Below, piece after piece: positions 17,888 through 26,616 of a stretch of 64,000 bases of DNA. Positions within the stretch are counted from its first letter, which is position 1. Every line of letters starts with the position of its first letter. Position numbers and translations under genes: made by a program. This stretch comes from an uncultured Christensenella sp. (GTDB taxonomy: Bacteria; Bacillota; Clostridia; Christensenellales; UBA3700), in assembly GCA_910583735.1 (NCBI GenBank), contig CAJTXS010000002.1, positions 62,001-126,000 of the forward strand, in the 5' to 3' direction. Below the pieces are notes generated by a model. The model was not told where the DNA came from and made no database searches. It saw only the letters and a program-made list of their open reading frames with translations.

Positions 17888-18130
17888 CTATAATCTCGAA
17901 TTGCTTTCTTGCATAACACGAAGTTGCGAACGTACTATATCGTTGAGTTGTTTCAATCTCTCCGCTTGCAGTACGTATTGTTCTATAAGATATGCGTTCA
18001 AACTCTCCATATGGGCTATTATAAGCAACTGTTCAATCGTTGCATTATCTTCAACTTTGCAAGCGCACGCTTTGCCATCAATTACAATGCCTGCTATTTT
18101 TTATTCGCCATTGAACGCAATCACGTGCAT
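17888..18130 (-). pseudogene. Broken short gene with in-frame TAA
   Basis: Minus-strand reading from ATG at 18130 gives MHVIAFNGE, then a TAA at 18103-18101, then 70 codons in the same frame to TAG at 17890-17888 (KIAGIVIDGKACACKVEDNA ... IEQYVLQAERLKQLNDIVRS). The second part looks like real protein: a short beta-type region followed by a helical Gln/Leu/Glu-rich tail. No start codon with a Shine-Dalgarno sequence follows the stop. The frame is also open upstream of the ATG for about 19 codons. I read it as an inactivated accessory gene; I do not recognise the family. Confidence 0.4.
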
Positions 18131-18550
18131 TTGCAAAAATTCTAAATTCAAAGGCTGAAGTAGCCGCGCTATAAATATGGCAAACTCAATGAATTAAAGT
18201 CTATGAAAACAGTCATAATTTGCTTACTACCTTTAGAGATTTTTATTATAAATCTTAGCTAATAAAAAGTTATTAATATGAATTATCTTGTTGACTCTAT
18301 CTTTACATTATTGCGGTATTTTTATCGTTTCTTAATAATTATACAAAATGTGCCGAACGGTTAATGGATTTATGCTATCGCTTCAGTCTATTTTCAGCAT
18401 AGCATAGGCTAAACTATTTATATATTATATTTATAGATATCATTCTGCTTTTGATATTTAATTTACTATCCTGCTTCTATACGTCTTTGAAGTTTATTTC
18501 GTAGCTCATTTGTATGTTTTTTTAACGCGACGGCGCACATTATTATTACA
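18131..18550. other. AT-rich non-coding gap
   Basis: About 420 bases between the broken gene and the oadA terminator. Stops are dense in all frames and no promoter, repeat or RNA structure stands out. Confidence 0.5.
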
Positions 18551-18585
18551 TAAAAATAATCGCGACTAATTGTTAGCCGCGATTA
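18551..18585 (-). terminator. Rho-independent terminator of the decarboxylase operon
   Basis: TAATCGCGACTAA (18557-18569) and TTAGCCGCGATTA (18573-18585) form a 13-base-pair stem with one mismatch and a 3-base loop, followed on the minus strand by a T-rich tract. It is about 22 bases after the oadA stop. Confidence 0.82.
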
Positions 18586-18607
18586 ATATTCTTTTTTAAT
18601 TACCGCT

Positions 18608-19999
18608 TCAGATAGGCATTATCTTCTTGGAGACATCGCCGACCTCGGTATCTACATGATACTTGTTAGCCTGTCTGTACTTGAAGTAGTTGAGCGCAAC
18701 TTGAGGGAATAATGCGTAAGACAAGACATCCTCGTCCTGCTCCACATATTCCGCAACTTCCGCGCGGTACTTGTCAAGCTCTGCCTCGATAAGGTCTGCG
18801 GGACGGCAAGTAATTCTCTTAGTATCTCCGAGAACCTTCTTGACTACCTCAGCGTTAGGCTCTGCGGGCAATCTTCCGTAGTTACCCTGCAATACGCCCT
18901 TAGTCTCGGCAGATACAACCTTATAGCGCTCGCCGTAATACACGTTAAATACCGCCTGTGTGCCTACTATCTGAGACGTAGGGGTTACGAGAGGGGGATA
19001 ACCGAGGTCCGCTCTTACCCTCGGCACTTCCGCGAGCACTTCGTCATACTTATCCAGCGCGTTGAGCTGCTTGAGTTGATTGACGAGGTTGGAAAGCATT
19101 CCGCCGGGTACTTGATAGATAAGCGCGTTAACATCTGTCTGCAAAGACTTGTCGGTTAGGAAACCGTCCGCCTTGAGCCTGTCTGCTACCTTCTTAAAGT
19201 GTCCGGTAAGTTCATTAAGCTTAACTATGTCGATACCTGTATCGTGAGGCGTTCCCTGCAATGCCGCAACCATGGGCTCGGTAGCAGGCTGAGACGTACC
19301 GTTGCCGAGAGGCGACAGCGCGCAGTCAATAATATCGACGCCTGCTTCGACGGCTTTCATATATGTGAGATTACCTACGCCCGAAGTCTGATGGGTATGC
19401 AGATGAACGGGTATCTTAACAGTAGACTTGATAGCCTTAACCAATTCGTATGCGTTATAAGGCAACAGAATACCCGCCATATCCTTGATACAGATGATGT
19501 CCGCGCCCATGTCCTCAAGCTCTTTAGACAGCTTGACGAAATACTCGTTGGTATGCACGGGAGAAGTGGTATAGCTGAACGCTGCCTCGCATATGCCCTT
19601 GTTCTTCTTGCACGCGTCCATTGCTCTCTTCATGTTTCGAGTGTCGTTAAGCGCGTCGAATATCCTTATGATATCTATACCGTTGTCGATAGACTTCTTT
19701 ACGAACTCGTCTACCACGTCGTCCGCATAGTGCTTATAGCCCAATATATTTTGACCTCTTAGCAACATCTGCAGCTTGGTATTGGGCATAGCCTTTCTTA
19801 AAGCTCTGAGTCTCTCCCAAGGATCTTCGTTCAGAAATCTCAAGCAAGAATCGAACGTCGCTCCGCCCCAGCACTCTATAGAATAATATCCTATCTTATC
19901 GAGCTTCTCCGCTACGGGGAGCATCTCGTCAAGGCGCATACGAGTAGCAGCCTGAGACTGATGCGCATCTCTCAATATTGTTTCCGTAATTTTTACCAT
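18608..19999 (-). CDS. oadA: Oxaloacetate decarboxylase alpha / pyruvate carboxylase B-type carboxyltransferase subunit
   Basis: A 463-residue protein with the HMGL-like carboxyltransferase barrel (TETILRDAHQS at the N-terminus with the metal-binding Asp; PVHLHTHQTSGVG with the His pair) followed by the conserved carboxylase domain (TDVNALIYQVPGGMLSNL). It moves CO2 between oxaloacetate/pyruvate and biotin. No biotinyl domain is attached; it is encoded separately at 21448. The tail is short and basic. Last gene of a five-gene operon. It is equivalent to OadA without biotin, or to the 5S subunit of transcarboxylase. Confidence 0.93.
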   Translation of the reverse strand: MVKITETILRDAHQSQAATRMRLDEMLPVAEKLDKIGYYSIECWGGATFDSCLRFLNEDPWERLRALRKAMPNTKLQMLLRGQNILGYKHYADDVVDEFVKKSIDNGIDIIRIFDALNDTRNMKRAMDACKKNKGICEAAFSYTTSPVHTNEYFVKLSKELEDMGADIICIKDMAGILLPYNAYELVKAIKSTVKIPVHLHTHQTSGVGNLTYMKAVEAGVDIIDCALSPLGNGTSQPATEPMVAALQGTPHDTGIDIVKLNELTGHFKKVADRLKADGFLTDKSLQTDVNALIYQVPGGMLSNLVNQLKQLNALDKYDEVLAEVPRVRADLGYPPLVTPTSQIVGTQAVFNVYYGERYKVVSAETKGVLQGNYGRLPAEPNAEVVKKVLGDTKRITCRPADLIEAELDKYRAEVAEYVEQDEDVLSYALFPQVALNYFKYRQANKYHVDTEVGDVSKKIMPI

Positions 20000-20027
20000 T
20001 ATATTACCTCTTAACTCAACTTAGTAA

Positions 20028-21428
20028 TTAGAATACGCCGAAGCATGACAGCAATACGCCAGCCGCGACAGCCGAGCCGATAACGCCCGACACATTGGGT
20101 CCCATTGCGTGCATCAACAGGTAGTTGTTGGGATTCTCTTCCTGTCCGACATTGTGAGCTATACGCGCCGCCATAGGAACTGCGGAGACGCCCGCCGCGC
20201 CGATAAGCGGATTGATCTTGCCCTTGGTAAGGAAGCTCATCAGCTTTCCTATCAGTACGCCGCAAGCCGTGCCTACGCCGAAAGCAAACACGCCTATGCA
20301 CATTATCAGCAATGTCTGTACCGTAAGGAAGGTAGATGCCGTAGCCTTGGAGCCGACCAGCACGCCCAGCAAAATTGTGATAATATTGATGAGCTCGTTG
20401 CTTGCCGTCTTGGTAAGTCTGGGCACGACTCCCGACTCGCGGAAGAGATTACCCAGCATGAGCATACCGAGAAGCGGTATTGCCGAAGGCAGCAGCACGC
20501 CGACTATACCCGTAACGACCAAGGGGAAGATAACCTTCTCCGTCTTGGATACGGGACGCAGCTGCTCCATGACTATGCCCCTCTCCTTCTTGGTTGTGAG
20601 CAACTTCATGATAGGCGGCTGAATGACCTTAATCAGCGCCATATACGAGTACGCCGCAACAGCTATCGAGGCGAGTAACTCGGGTGCAAGCTTTGTAGTG
20701 ACGTATATAGCCGTAGGACCGTCGGCTCCGCCGATGATACCGATTGCCGCCGCCTGCTCTCCCGTAAAGCCTATCTCTATAGCTATTATAAAGGTTACGA
20801 ATATACCTACCTGCGCCGCGGCGCCCATTATCATGCTCTTGGGATTGGCAATCAACGGACCGAAGTCTGTCATTGCGCCTATGCCCAAGAATATCAACGG
20901 AGGATAGATGACCCACTCGACACCCTTGTAGAGATAGAAGAACAATCCGAAGTTGTCCACTACCTGATGGCTTACCGCCACATTGCTTATATTGCCGAGC
21001 AAATCCGCATTGGCACCGACGAGATAGTCGCTGATCCTCGTTACGAGATCAGCCTCGCTGATTGCGCCCCAATCTACGCCGGGCAACTCCCCTATCAGAC
21101 TTGCAGCCATCTCTCTCAACTGATCCACCGTTCCGCTTGCGAGCGTGGCGTTGGTCAATTCGTTGGTAAAGACGTATCCGTATGTACCGTACAAAATATT
21201 GTACGAACCGGGTATGTTGATTATAAACATTCCGAAGCCTATGGCGAGCAATAAGTTAGGTTCAAACTCCTTATATACAGCCAAGTATATCAGAACGCAT
21301 GCTATAACCAGCATTATCAAATTCTGCCATAATGCGCCGCTCTCCGTCATAAAGCCTGTGCTGTGCCACAGCGTCTCCATGGCTTTGACGAAGTCAAACG
21401 ACGATAATGACGTAAAAATATCTACCAT
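20028..21428 (-). CDS. oadB: Sodium-pumping decarboxylase beta subunit
   Basis: A 466-residue, very hydrophobic protein of the OadB/GcdB/MmdB family, with about nine membrane segments. The conserved central region reads PPLIFLGIGAMTDFGPLIAN and IGIIGGADGPTAIYVT, where Asp and Ser residues carry Na+; a second block is NPLIGAAGVSAVPMAARIAH. It decarboxylates carboxybiotin and exports Na+. GGAGG precedes the ATG. About 45 additional residues lie between the first helices compared with short homologues. Confidence 0.95.
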   Translation of the reverse strand: MVDIFTSLSSFDFVKAMETLWHSTGFMTESGALWQNLIMLVIACVLIYLAVYKEFEPNLLLAIGFGMFIINIPGSYNILYGTYGYVFTNELTNATLASGTVDQLREMAASLIGELPGVDWGAISEADLVTRISDYLVGANADLLGNISNVAVSHQVVDNFGLFFYLYKGVEWVIYPPLIFLGIGAMTDFGPLIANPKSMIMGAAAQVGIFVTFIIAIEIGFTGEQAAAIGIIGGADGPTAIYVTTKLAPELLASIAVAAYSYMALIKVIQPPIMKLLTTKKERGIVMEQLRPVSKTEKVIFPLVVTGIVGVLLPSAIPLLGMLMLGNLFRESGVVPRLTKTASNELINIITILLGVLVGSKATASTFLTVQTLLIMCIGVFAFGVGTACGVLIGKLMSFLTKGKINPLIGAAGVSAVPMAARIAHNVGQEENPNNYLLMHAMGPNVSGVIGSAVAAGVLLSCFGVF

Positions 21429-21447
21429 TATGCGACCTCCAAGCTAC

Positions 21448-21807
21448 TTATGCTATAGTGCACAGTACTGCTCCGGTATCTACGTTATTACCCTCGCTTG
21501 CGGAGTAATTCACCACTCCGTCGCAAGGAGCTACGACGGGCGTATCCATCTTCATAGCTTCGAGTATTACTACGGTATCTCCGTTCTTGACGGTTGCGCC
21601 GTTGGCAAAGCAAAGTTTCTTGACCAGTCCGGGCATAGGGGACTTAACGGGCTTACCGGAGCCTACGCTTGCCGCGGGTGCGGGCGCAGCCGCTACGGGA
21701 GCGGGCGCAACAGCCTTAGCTACGGGCGCGACGCTTACTCCGCCGCCTACTTCCTCTACTTCTACGGCATAGGACTTGCCGTTAACGTTAACATTGAACT
21801 TACGCAT
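21448..21807 (-). CDS. gcdC: Biotin carrier protein of the decarboxylase complex
   Basis: A 119-residue protein: a short N-terminal segment, an Ala/Pro/Val-rich flexible linker (about residues 27-50), and a biotinyl domain with the attachment motif EAMKM, in which the lysine is biotinylated. It shuttles the carboxyl group between the carboxyltransferases and the beta subunit. It is of the free-standing GcdC/MmdC/1.3S type, which fits OadA here lacking its own biotin domain. It lies between oadB and oadG. Confidence 0.93.
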   Translation of the reverse strand: MRKFNVNVNGKSYAVEVEEVGGGVSVAPVAKAVAPAPVAAAPAPAASVGSGKPVKSPMPGLVKKLCFANGATVKNGDTVVILEAMKMDTPVVAPCDGVVNYSASEGNNVDTGAVLCTIA

Positions 21808-21838
21808 AATATTTCTCCTTGATGATAATTTCCTTAAT

Positions 21839-22354
21839 TTATATAGATTTCAATCTCTTAACCGACTTTACCTTAAACTTCAAGTCGGACATCTCGACGA
21901 CTTCGGTCTCTGCGCTAATTACAGCATATACCGCAGCAATGACCGCCGCTATTTCGTCATCGTCGACATCTTGAGCCGCAACCGCCGCAGTGCTTCCGCT
22001 ATCGACTGCGCTATCTATCGCGCCCTCGCTCTGCTTGGCTACTTTGCGAGCGGCAATAGCTTCGGATATCTTTGCCGAAAGTTTGGCTGACAGCTTAGAA
22101 AATATCTCCATCAGCTTCCTTACCAATACTACCAACGAAATTAAGATTATAAGCAGTACGAATACGACCAATATTCCCAATGCCGCGACCAGTATACCTG
22201 TCACAAAGCGTTGTCCGCCCGACTGCGAAGCTATATCCAATGAGTCGCCGTTGCTCGCGTCTCTTATAGCGCATCCCGACAACGCTATTGCCGAAAGAGC
22301 TATTATCAAGACAAGCGCTACGGCAAGTGTGATAAATTTCTTTTTATTTTTCAT
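21839..22354 (-). CDS. oadG: OadG-like gamma subunit with lipoprotein-type N-terminus
   Basis: A 171-residue protein. Residues 1-28 look like a lipoprotein signal (basic start, hydrophobic core, LSGC with Cys28). A second membrane helix lies at about 50-82 and is followed by charged helices and the OadG-type block DDDEIAAVIAAVYAV. The gamma subunit of Na+ pumps holds the complex together at the membrane. A lipobox in front of the usual single helix is unusual. Position between the two other subunits supports the call. Confidence 0.8.
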   Translation of the reverse strand: MKNKKKFITLAVALVLIIALSAIALSGCAIRDASNGDSLDIASQSGGQRFVTGILVAALGILVVFVLLIILISLVVLVRKLMEIFSKLSAKLSAKISEAIAARKVAKQSEGAIDSAVDSGSTAAVAAQDVDDDEIAAVIAAVYAVISAETEVVEMSDLKFKVKSVKRLKSI

Positions 22355-22369
22355 GCGCCACCTACCGAA

Positions 22370-23773
22370 TTAAATGCCGAGCAACATCATGAGCGCGGAG
22401 CTCAGATAAGGTCTGAGGTTCTTGGCGTCGATTACGTTGTCGAGATAGCCGTCCTTAGCGGCGGTCAAAGGCGACGCGTGATCGGTTGCGAACATCTGCT
22501 CGAGTTTCGCCCTCTGAGTGTTACCCTTCTTGAGTTCCTCGGTATAGAATACGTTGACGCCCGTCTCGCTCGTAACGGGAGCTATCTCCGCCGCGGCGGT
22601 CGCAAGCGTATAATCGAATCCTACCGCCTTGCTCATAAGCGCGCTGTACGCTACGCCTACCGCTTTGCCGCATGCAACGCCTATCATAGGATGAGAATAA
22701 GTAGCCATAGCCTTGAACGTAGCGGCAAGCTTGAGTGAGAAGCCCTTTACTTCCTCATCCAGCGAAGGATTGACGCCCTTGCTGTCCACGAGCGTAACCA
22801 GAGGCAGCCCGAAAGCGTCGGACTTAGCTATAAACGCGCAAATCTTATCCAATCCGTCGGCGCTCACATAGCCGTCGTTGACGCCGGAGTCTGTGGCTAT
22901 AACCGCAGTGGATATGCCGTTGATTTTTGTAAAAGCGCATTTGACGTCATCCGCCCAGCCGTCGCAATAAGACAGATACTTACCGTCGTCGCACACAGCC
23001 TTAAGCGCCGCATCTACGCCGTATTTCTTAGACAAAGCCGTCGCGATTCTGTTGGGGTCGTCTTCGGACTCTTGCTCGTCGCTGTCGGAAATATTCAAAA
23101 TATTAAACAGTGATATTATCTTATTCTTAAGCTCCGCGCTGTCGGAGTACACGTCCTGCACTACATTGCCGCAAGACTTATACGCCTCGTAGCCCGCAAT
23201 CTTATTGAGCTTGGGTACCGCGGAAAACTTGGAAGCGTGATACATGGGAGAATTGACGGACATGAAAGCATTCTTATTCATGAAAATGTAATCTGCCAAA
23301 GATGCATATGCAGCGCTCATACCTGCGGCTACTCCGTTGACCACGCATATGTGAGGCACGCTGTCGGATGCGTCGGCAGCTGCCGCGATAATATCGGCAT
23401 AAGCCTCCATTACGCTGACGCCCTCGTCTACCCTTGCGCCCGAACAGTCGAGCACGGATATGAGTGGCGTTCCGCTCTTGCACGCTCTTTCTATACACTT
23501 TCTGATTTTTTTAGCAGATGCCGCGCCTATGCTGCCCTTCATTACGTCTGCGTTCTGCGCGAAGATATGTACGGGCGTTCCTTCAATAGACGCGTAACCC
23601 GTAACTACGCCTTCGCCAAGCGCTGTCTCTGCACTGTCGAATGCCGCGCCGACGACAAAAGCGTCGGTCTCGACGAAAGAACCCGCGTCAACTATGCCGT
23701 CGATAAGCCCCTGTGCCTTTGCACTTGCCTTCTCTACCGCAGTCTGAGCCGACAAAAGTTCCTTACTGTTCAT
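22370..23773 (-). CDS. Divergent acyl-CoA carboxyltransferase subunit (MmdA/PccB/AccD family)
   Basis: Start at 23773: GGAGG lies 8 bases upstream, while a TTG five codons earlier overlaps it. The 467-residue protein has two crotonase-like halves: GEGVVTGYASIEGTPVHIFA, then DCSGARVDEGVSVMEAYADI (usual SGGARIQEGV), then NGVAAGMSAAYASLADYIFM; second half PMIGVACGKAVGVAYSALMS and AEIAPVTSETGVNVFY. In classical MmdA or PccB the corresponding blocks are G-x-CAGGA and WPxAEIxVMG, so both active-site regions differ. It should move CO2 between an acyl-CoA and biotin; the substrate is unknown. First gene of the operon. Confidence 0.82.
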   Translation of the reverse strand: MNSKELLSAQTAVEKASAKAQGLIDGIVDAGSFVETDAFVVGAAFDSAETALGEGVVTGYASIEGTPVHIFAQNADVMKGSIGAASAKKIRKCIERACKSGTPLISVLDCSGARVDEGVSVMEAYADIIAAAADASDSVPHICVVNGVAAGMSAAYASLADYIFMNKNAFMSVNSPMYHASKFSAVPKLNKIAGYEAYKSCGNVVQDVYSDSAELKNKIISLFNILNISDSDEQESEDDPNRIATALSKKYGVDAALKAVCDDGKYLSYCDGWADDVKCAFTKINGISTAVIATDSGVNDGYVSADGLDKICAFIAKSDAFGLPLVTLVDSKGVNPSLDEEVKGFSLKLAATFKAMATYSHPMIGVACGKAVGVAYSALMSKAVGFDYTLATAAAEIAPVTSETGVNVFYTEELKKGNTQRAKLEQMFATDHASPLTAAKDGYLDNVIDAKNLRPYLSSALMMLLGI

Positions 23774-23856
23774 ATCGTTAACCTCCAAATAATCGGTTTA
23801 TATCATTAATCAACACCGTATCGTCCGAATTCTCAGCCACAATACGCATTGTAATA

Positions 23857-23885
23857 ATTATATTAGTTTGTTAAAAATTTTTCAA
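23857..23885 (-). promoter_or_regulatory. Promoter of the decarboxylase operon
   Basis: On the minus strand TTGAAA (23885-23880) and TATAAT (23862-23857) with a 17-base spacer. It gives a leader of about 75 bases before the carboxyltransferase start. Confidence 0.78.
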
Positions 23886-24438
23886 GTAATTTACACTCTT
23901 TTTGGACTATAAAATCAATAATTATCGCTCGTTCGACTTAGCCGCGACTTTTCGAACCGATATTTGAAAACATGGTACAATGCGCCGACTGCTCCGCAAA
24001 TTATAAAAACAAAAATTTTGATAACCGACTGTTATCAAGCGATAAAATAATCTTATACGATTAATACAATTTATTAAAAATGTTTTTATGAAATCTCGCT
24101 TTATATTAATAATCTTTAAGAATATCACGCCTAAAGAGACTATCGAAGAATTATATTGCGCCATTAATGCTATGGGCGTAAAAAATTTCGTACATTTTAC
24201 GGGCCTTTGATCGTTCAAACTACAAATTTGACCGATTGATTAATTTAATATGAAATGCAATCGATATGCCGCAATCGAAATTTATATAATAAAAGCAGAT
24301 ATAAGGCGACTTAATCAATAGGTCGGGCTCTAATAACTAAAGTCAAAGTAAAATCCCTATAAAATATAAGCGTTATTAACGCATTAAATAAAATGCGGCA
24401 TTATCAATCAAAACAATAAAATCCGATTGAAAACTCTC
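23886..24438. other. Non-coding gap with one hairpin and a doubtful small ORF
   Basis: GATAAC (24020-24025) and GTTATC (24031-24036) form a 6-base-pair hairpin that on the minus strand runs into a T-rich tract, a possible terminator. On the plus strand ATG at 24088 opens 40 codons (MKSRFILIIFKNITPKETIE, then AINAMGVKNFVHF) with reasonable codon use but no Shine-Dalgarno sequence. A 98-codon minus frame covering the same area has no recognisable features. I would not annotate a gene here. Confidence 0.35.
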
Positions 24439-25152
24439 CTACAGCTTCTTAAGATAATCTATCTCGTCGTCATGCAGGTAGCGCCATGCCCCTCTTGCAA
24501 GTCCGCCGAGTTTAAGATTGCCTACCGCTACCCTCTTAAGAAAAATAACATTACGCTCAACAGCTTCTATCATCTTTCTGATCTGCCTGTTTCTGCCCTC
24601 GGTAATGGTTATCTCCAGTCTCGCATCCTTTTCGCCCTGCTCCTTAAGCTTGACGCGGCATCTTTTGGTCATTTTACCGTCTATCATTACGCCTTTTCTG
24701 AGCTTGGCAAGAATGTGCTCGGGGAATTCGCCTTCCGCCTTTACTATGTAAGTCTTGGATATCTCGGAAGATGGATGCGTCAATTTATAAGCAAGGTCGC
24801 CGTCGTTGGTCAAAAGCAACAGTCCCTCGGAATCGTAATCCAGCCTGCCTACGGGTACGAGCGCGGGAATATCCTTATCGATATAGTCAAATACCGTCTT
24901 GCGCCCCTTGTCATCCTTAACCGTAGTTATGCAACCCTTAGGTTTATACATCATTATATAGGTAAATCTATTGACGGGCACAACCTTGACATCGTCAACG
25001 GTGACCGTGTCATTATCCGTATTTACTGTATAACCCAGGGTATTAACCACCTTGCCGTTGACTTTAACTCTGCCCTGCGATATATATTCGTCCGCTTTAC
25101 GACGGGAAGCCGTCCCGCATGATGCCAAATATTTGTTTAGTCTTTCCGTCAT
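24439..25152 (-). CDS. rluB: RsuA/RluB/E/F-family rRNA pseudouridine synthase
   Basis: A 237-residue enzyme. S4 domain at residues 1-60 (RLNKYLASCGTASRRKADEY), catalytic VGRLDYDSEGLLLLTNDGDL with the Asp, and EGRNRQIRKMIEAV in the C-terminal part. It modifies uridine in 23S rRNA (RluB type most likely from context). The start, supported by the invariant N-terminus, lies 56 bases inside the end of dacF, a long coding overlap. Confidence 0.93.
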   Translation of the reverse strand: MTERLNKYLASCGTASRRKADEYISQGRVKVNGKVVNTLGYTVNTDNDTVTVDDVKVVPVNRFTYIMMYKPKGCITTVKDDKGRKTVFDYIDKDIPALVPVGRLDYDSEGLLLLTNDGDLAYKLTHPSSEISKTYIVKAEGEFPEHILAKLRKGVMIDGKMTKRCRVKLKEQGEKDARLEITITEGRNRQIRKMIEAVERNVIFLKRVAVGNLKLGGLARGAWRYLHDDEIDYLKKL

Positions 25153-26305
25153 ATTTTACCTGCCAATCGCCGACGTAATTCTTAAGATAATCCGCTTGCG
25201 TTCTGTCGACGATATTATCCATAGTATACAAATCTGTCGAGAAAAGCAACTGATTGTCGCCGTACACATTCATAACTCCTACTTTCGCGCCTGAGTTAAG
25301 CGGTAATTTCAACTCGCCGTCGCAGACAAACTCGTAAGACAAAGTCATAGCAGAATTCTTATATATAGGATAGGATACATCCTTATCTGCCGATATTCCG
25401 ATACCCGAAGGCAGTCTGAATATAGGCTCGCCTTTCTTTGCGAATACGACGGAAGAATACTTTGCAAAGACATTATCCATTGCAGCCATACTCTCACCCC
25501 ACATATCCGACCTATTTAATACTACGCAGATCAGCTGCATACCGTCTCTTTCCGCCGCGCTGACGAGACATCTGCCTGCGCGCTTGGTATACCCCGTCTT
25601 TACACCGTTACCGCCCTCATAGAGCGAAAGCATCTTGTTTTTGTTAAAAAACGTTCTTGCGGGAGTATCCTCGATAGCTTGAGTATCATAACGCTTGCAT
25701 GAGACTATCTGCTTAAAGCACTCGTTGTCGTATGCATGAGCCGTAATCATCGCAAGGTCGTAGGCGGAAGTATAATGATTGTCGTCATGCAGACCGTGCG
25801 GATTGGTAAAATGAGTGTCGCTCAATCCCAAGTCCGCCGCATAGTCATTCATAAGCTGTACGAAATTGTCCATAGTTTTACCGACATGCAGTGCAATAGC
25901 CACCGCGCTGTCGTTGCCCGAGCGGAGCATTAAGCCATACAGTAAATCTTTCAACTTAAGTTTTTCGCCCGCCTTAAGATATATGCTGGAGCCCTCTACG
26001 CCTTCTGCCTCTTTAGGTATAGTCACTACTTGCTCTATATCGCAATTCTCTATAGCGACAATAGCCGTAACTATCTTGGTAGTACTCGCCATAGGTAAGC
26101 GCTCGCGTATATTTTCACCGCCGAGTACAACCTTTGAGCCTGCATCGATCACAATGCGCGAAGAACCTGTCTGCGCAGAGACTTTTTTACATCCAACAGT
26201 TATATTTAACAATATTATTATGAATAATGCTGTAATTAAGAATAATTTAACAGCTAATTTTACTTTTTCATTGCTTTTATAGCTGCTTTTGCCAATTCTA
26301 TCCAT
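25097..26305 (-). CDS. dacF: D-alanyl-D-alanine carboxypeptidase (DacF/PBP5-like)
   Basis: A 402-residue serine peptidase. N-terminal signal/anchor at about 17-37; SxxK motif is MASTTKIV (Ser74, Lys77), SGN is RSGNDSA (about 129-131), KTG is VKTGYTKRAGR. It trims terminal D-Ala from peptidoglycan stem peptides outside the membrane. The cluster with ytfJ, ytfI and rluB matches the conserved sporulation-linked dacF arrangement in Clostridia. Its 5' end overlaps ytfJ by 46 bases and its 3' end overlaps rluB by 56. Confidence 0.93.
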   Translation of the reverse strand: MDRIGKSSYKSNEKVKLAVKLFLITALFIIILLNITVGCKKVSAQTGSSRIVIDAGSKVVLGGENIRERLPMASTTKIVTAIVAIENCDIEQVVTIPKEAEGVEGSSIYLKAGEKLKLKDLLYGLMLRSGNDSAVAIALHVGKTMDNFVQLMNDYAADLGLSDTHFTNPHGLHDDNHYTSAYDLAMITAHAYDNECFKQIVSCKRYDTQAIEDTPARTFFNKNKMLSLYEGGNGVKTGYTKRAGRCLVSAAERDGMQLICVVLNRSDMWGESMAAMDNVFAKYSSVVFAKKGEPIFRLPSGIGISADKDVSYPIYKNSAMTLSYEFVCDGELKLPLNSGAKVGVMNVYGDNQLLFSTDLYTMDNIVDRTQADYLKNYVGDWQVKYDGKTKQIFGIMRDGFPS

Positions 26306-26616
26306 TTATTATCATCCTCATCCTTGTCGGCTGTCGCCACAGAATATTCACCTGCTCTGCATACGAGAAATCCGCACGGAGTAATAGTTACACCCCCGCC
26401 GCTAACCGTTGCAAAAGGAAATCTTCCAGCCTCTTTAGGCTGCGTCTCACTATATTCTCCGCCTCCGCATACATAGCCTATAGATATCTTGCTATAAGGC
26501 ACGACTATTGTCTTATCGTCTATTACCACAGGGGATGATATAATCCTCTCCCCGCTCGCAAGCGTCTTAAGCTTATCGAGAGTAACTCCCATAATATCCA
26601 TAATATTATTTTCCAT
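26260..26616 (-). CDS. ytfJ: Spore protein GerW/YtfJ family
   Basis: A 118-residue protein matching the GerW/YtfJ family: GERIISSPVVIDDKTIVVPY near residues 22-41, SIGYVCGGGEY, and a Gly-rich VSGGGVTITPCGFLVC. In Bacillus GerW is needed for spore germination and is made late in the mother cell. It overlaps the upstream ytfI by 11 bases and the downstream dacF by 46, so the three are co-expressed. Confidence 0.9.
   Translation of the reverse strand: MENNIMDIMGVTLDKLKTLASGERIISSPVVIDDKTIVVPYSKISIGYVCGGGEYSETQPKEAGRFPFATVSGGGVTITPCGFLVCRAGEYSVATADKDEDDNKWIELAKAAIKAMKK

Noticed and set aside
17901..18158. 85-codon plus-strand frame
   Set aside because: Cys/Ser/Ile-rich product; the minus strand of the same bases gives a much more protein-like reading, annotated as a broken gene.
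19199..19762. 187-codon plus-strand frame inside oadA
   Set aside because: Shadow of the oadA reading frame with no Shine-Dalgarno sequence or recognisable domain.
23922..24218. 98-codon minus-strand frame in the gap before the decarboxylase operon
   Set aside because: No Shine-Dalgarno sequence, no domain, Arg/Ile/Phe-rich; a plus-strand frame over the same bases is no better supported.
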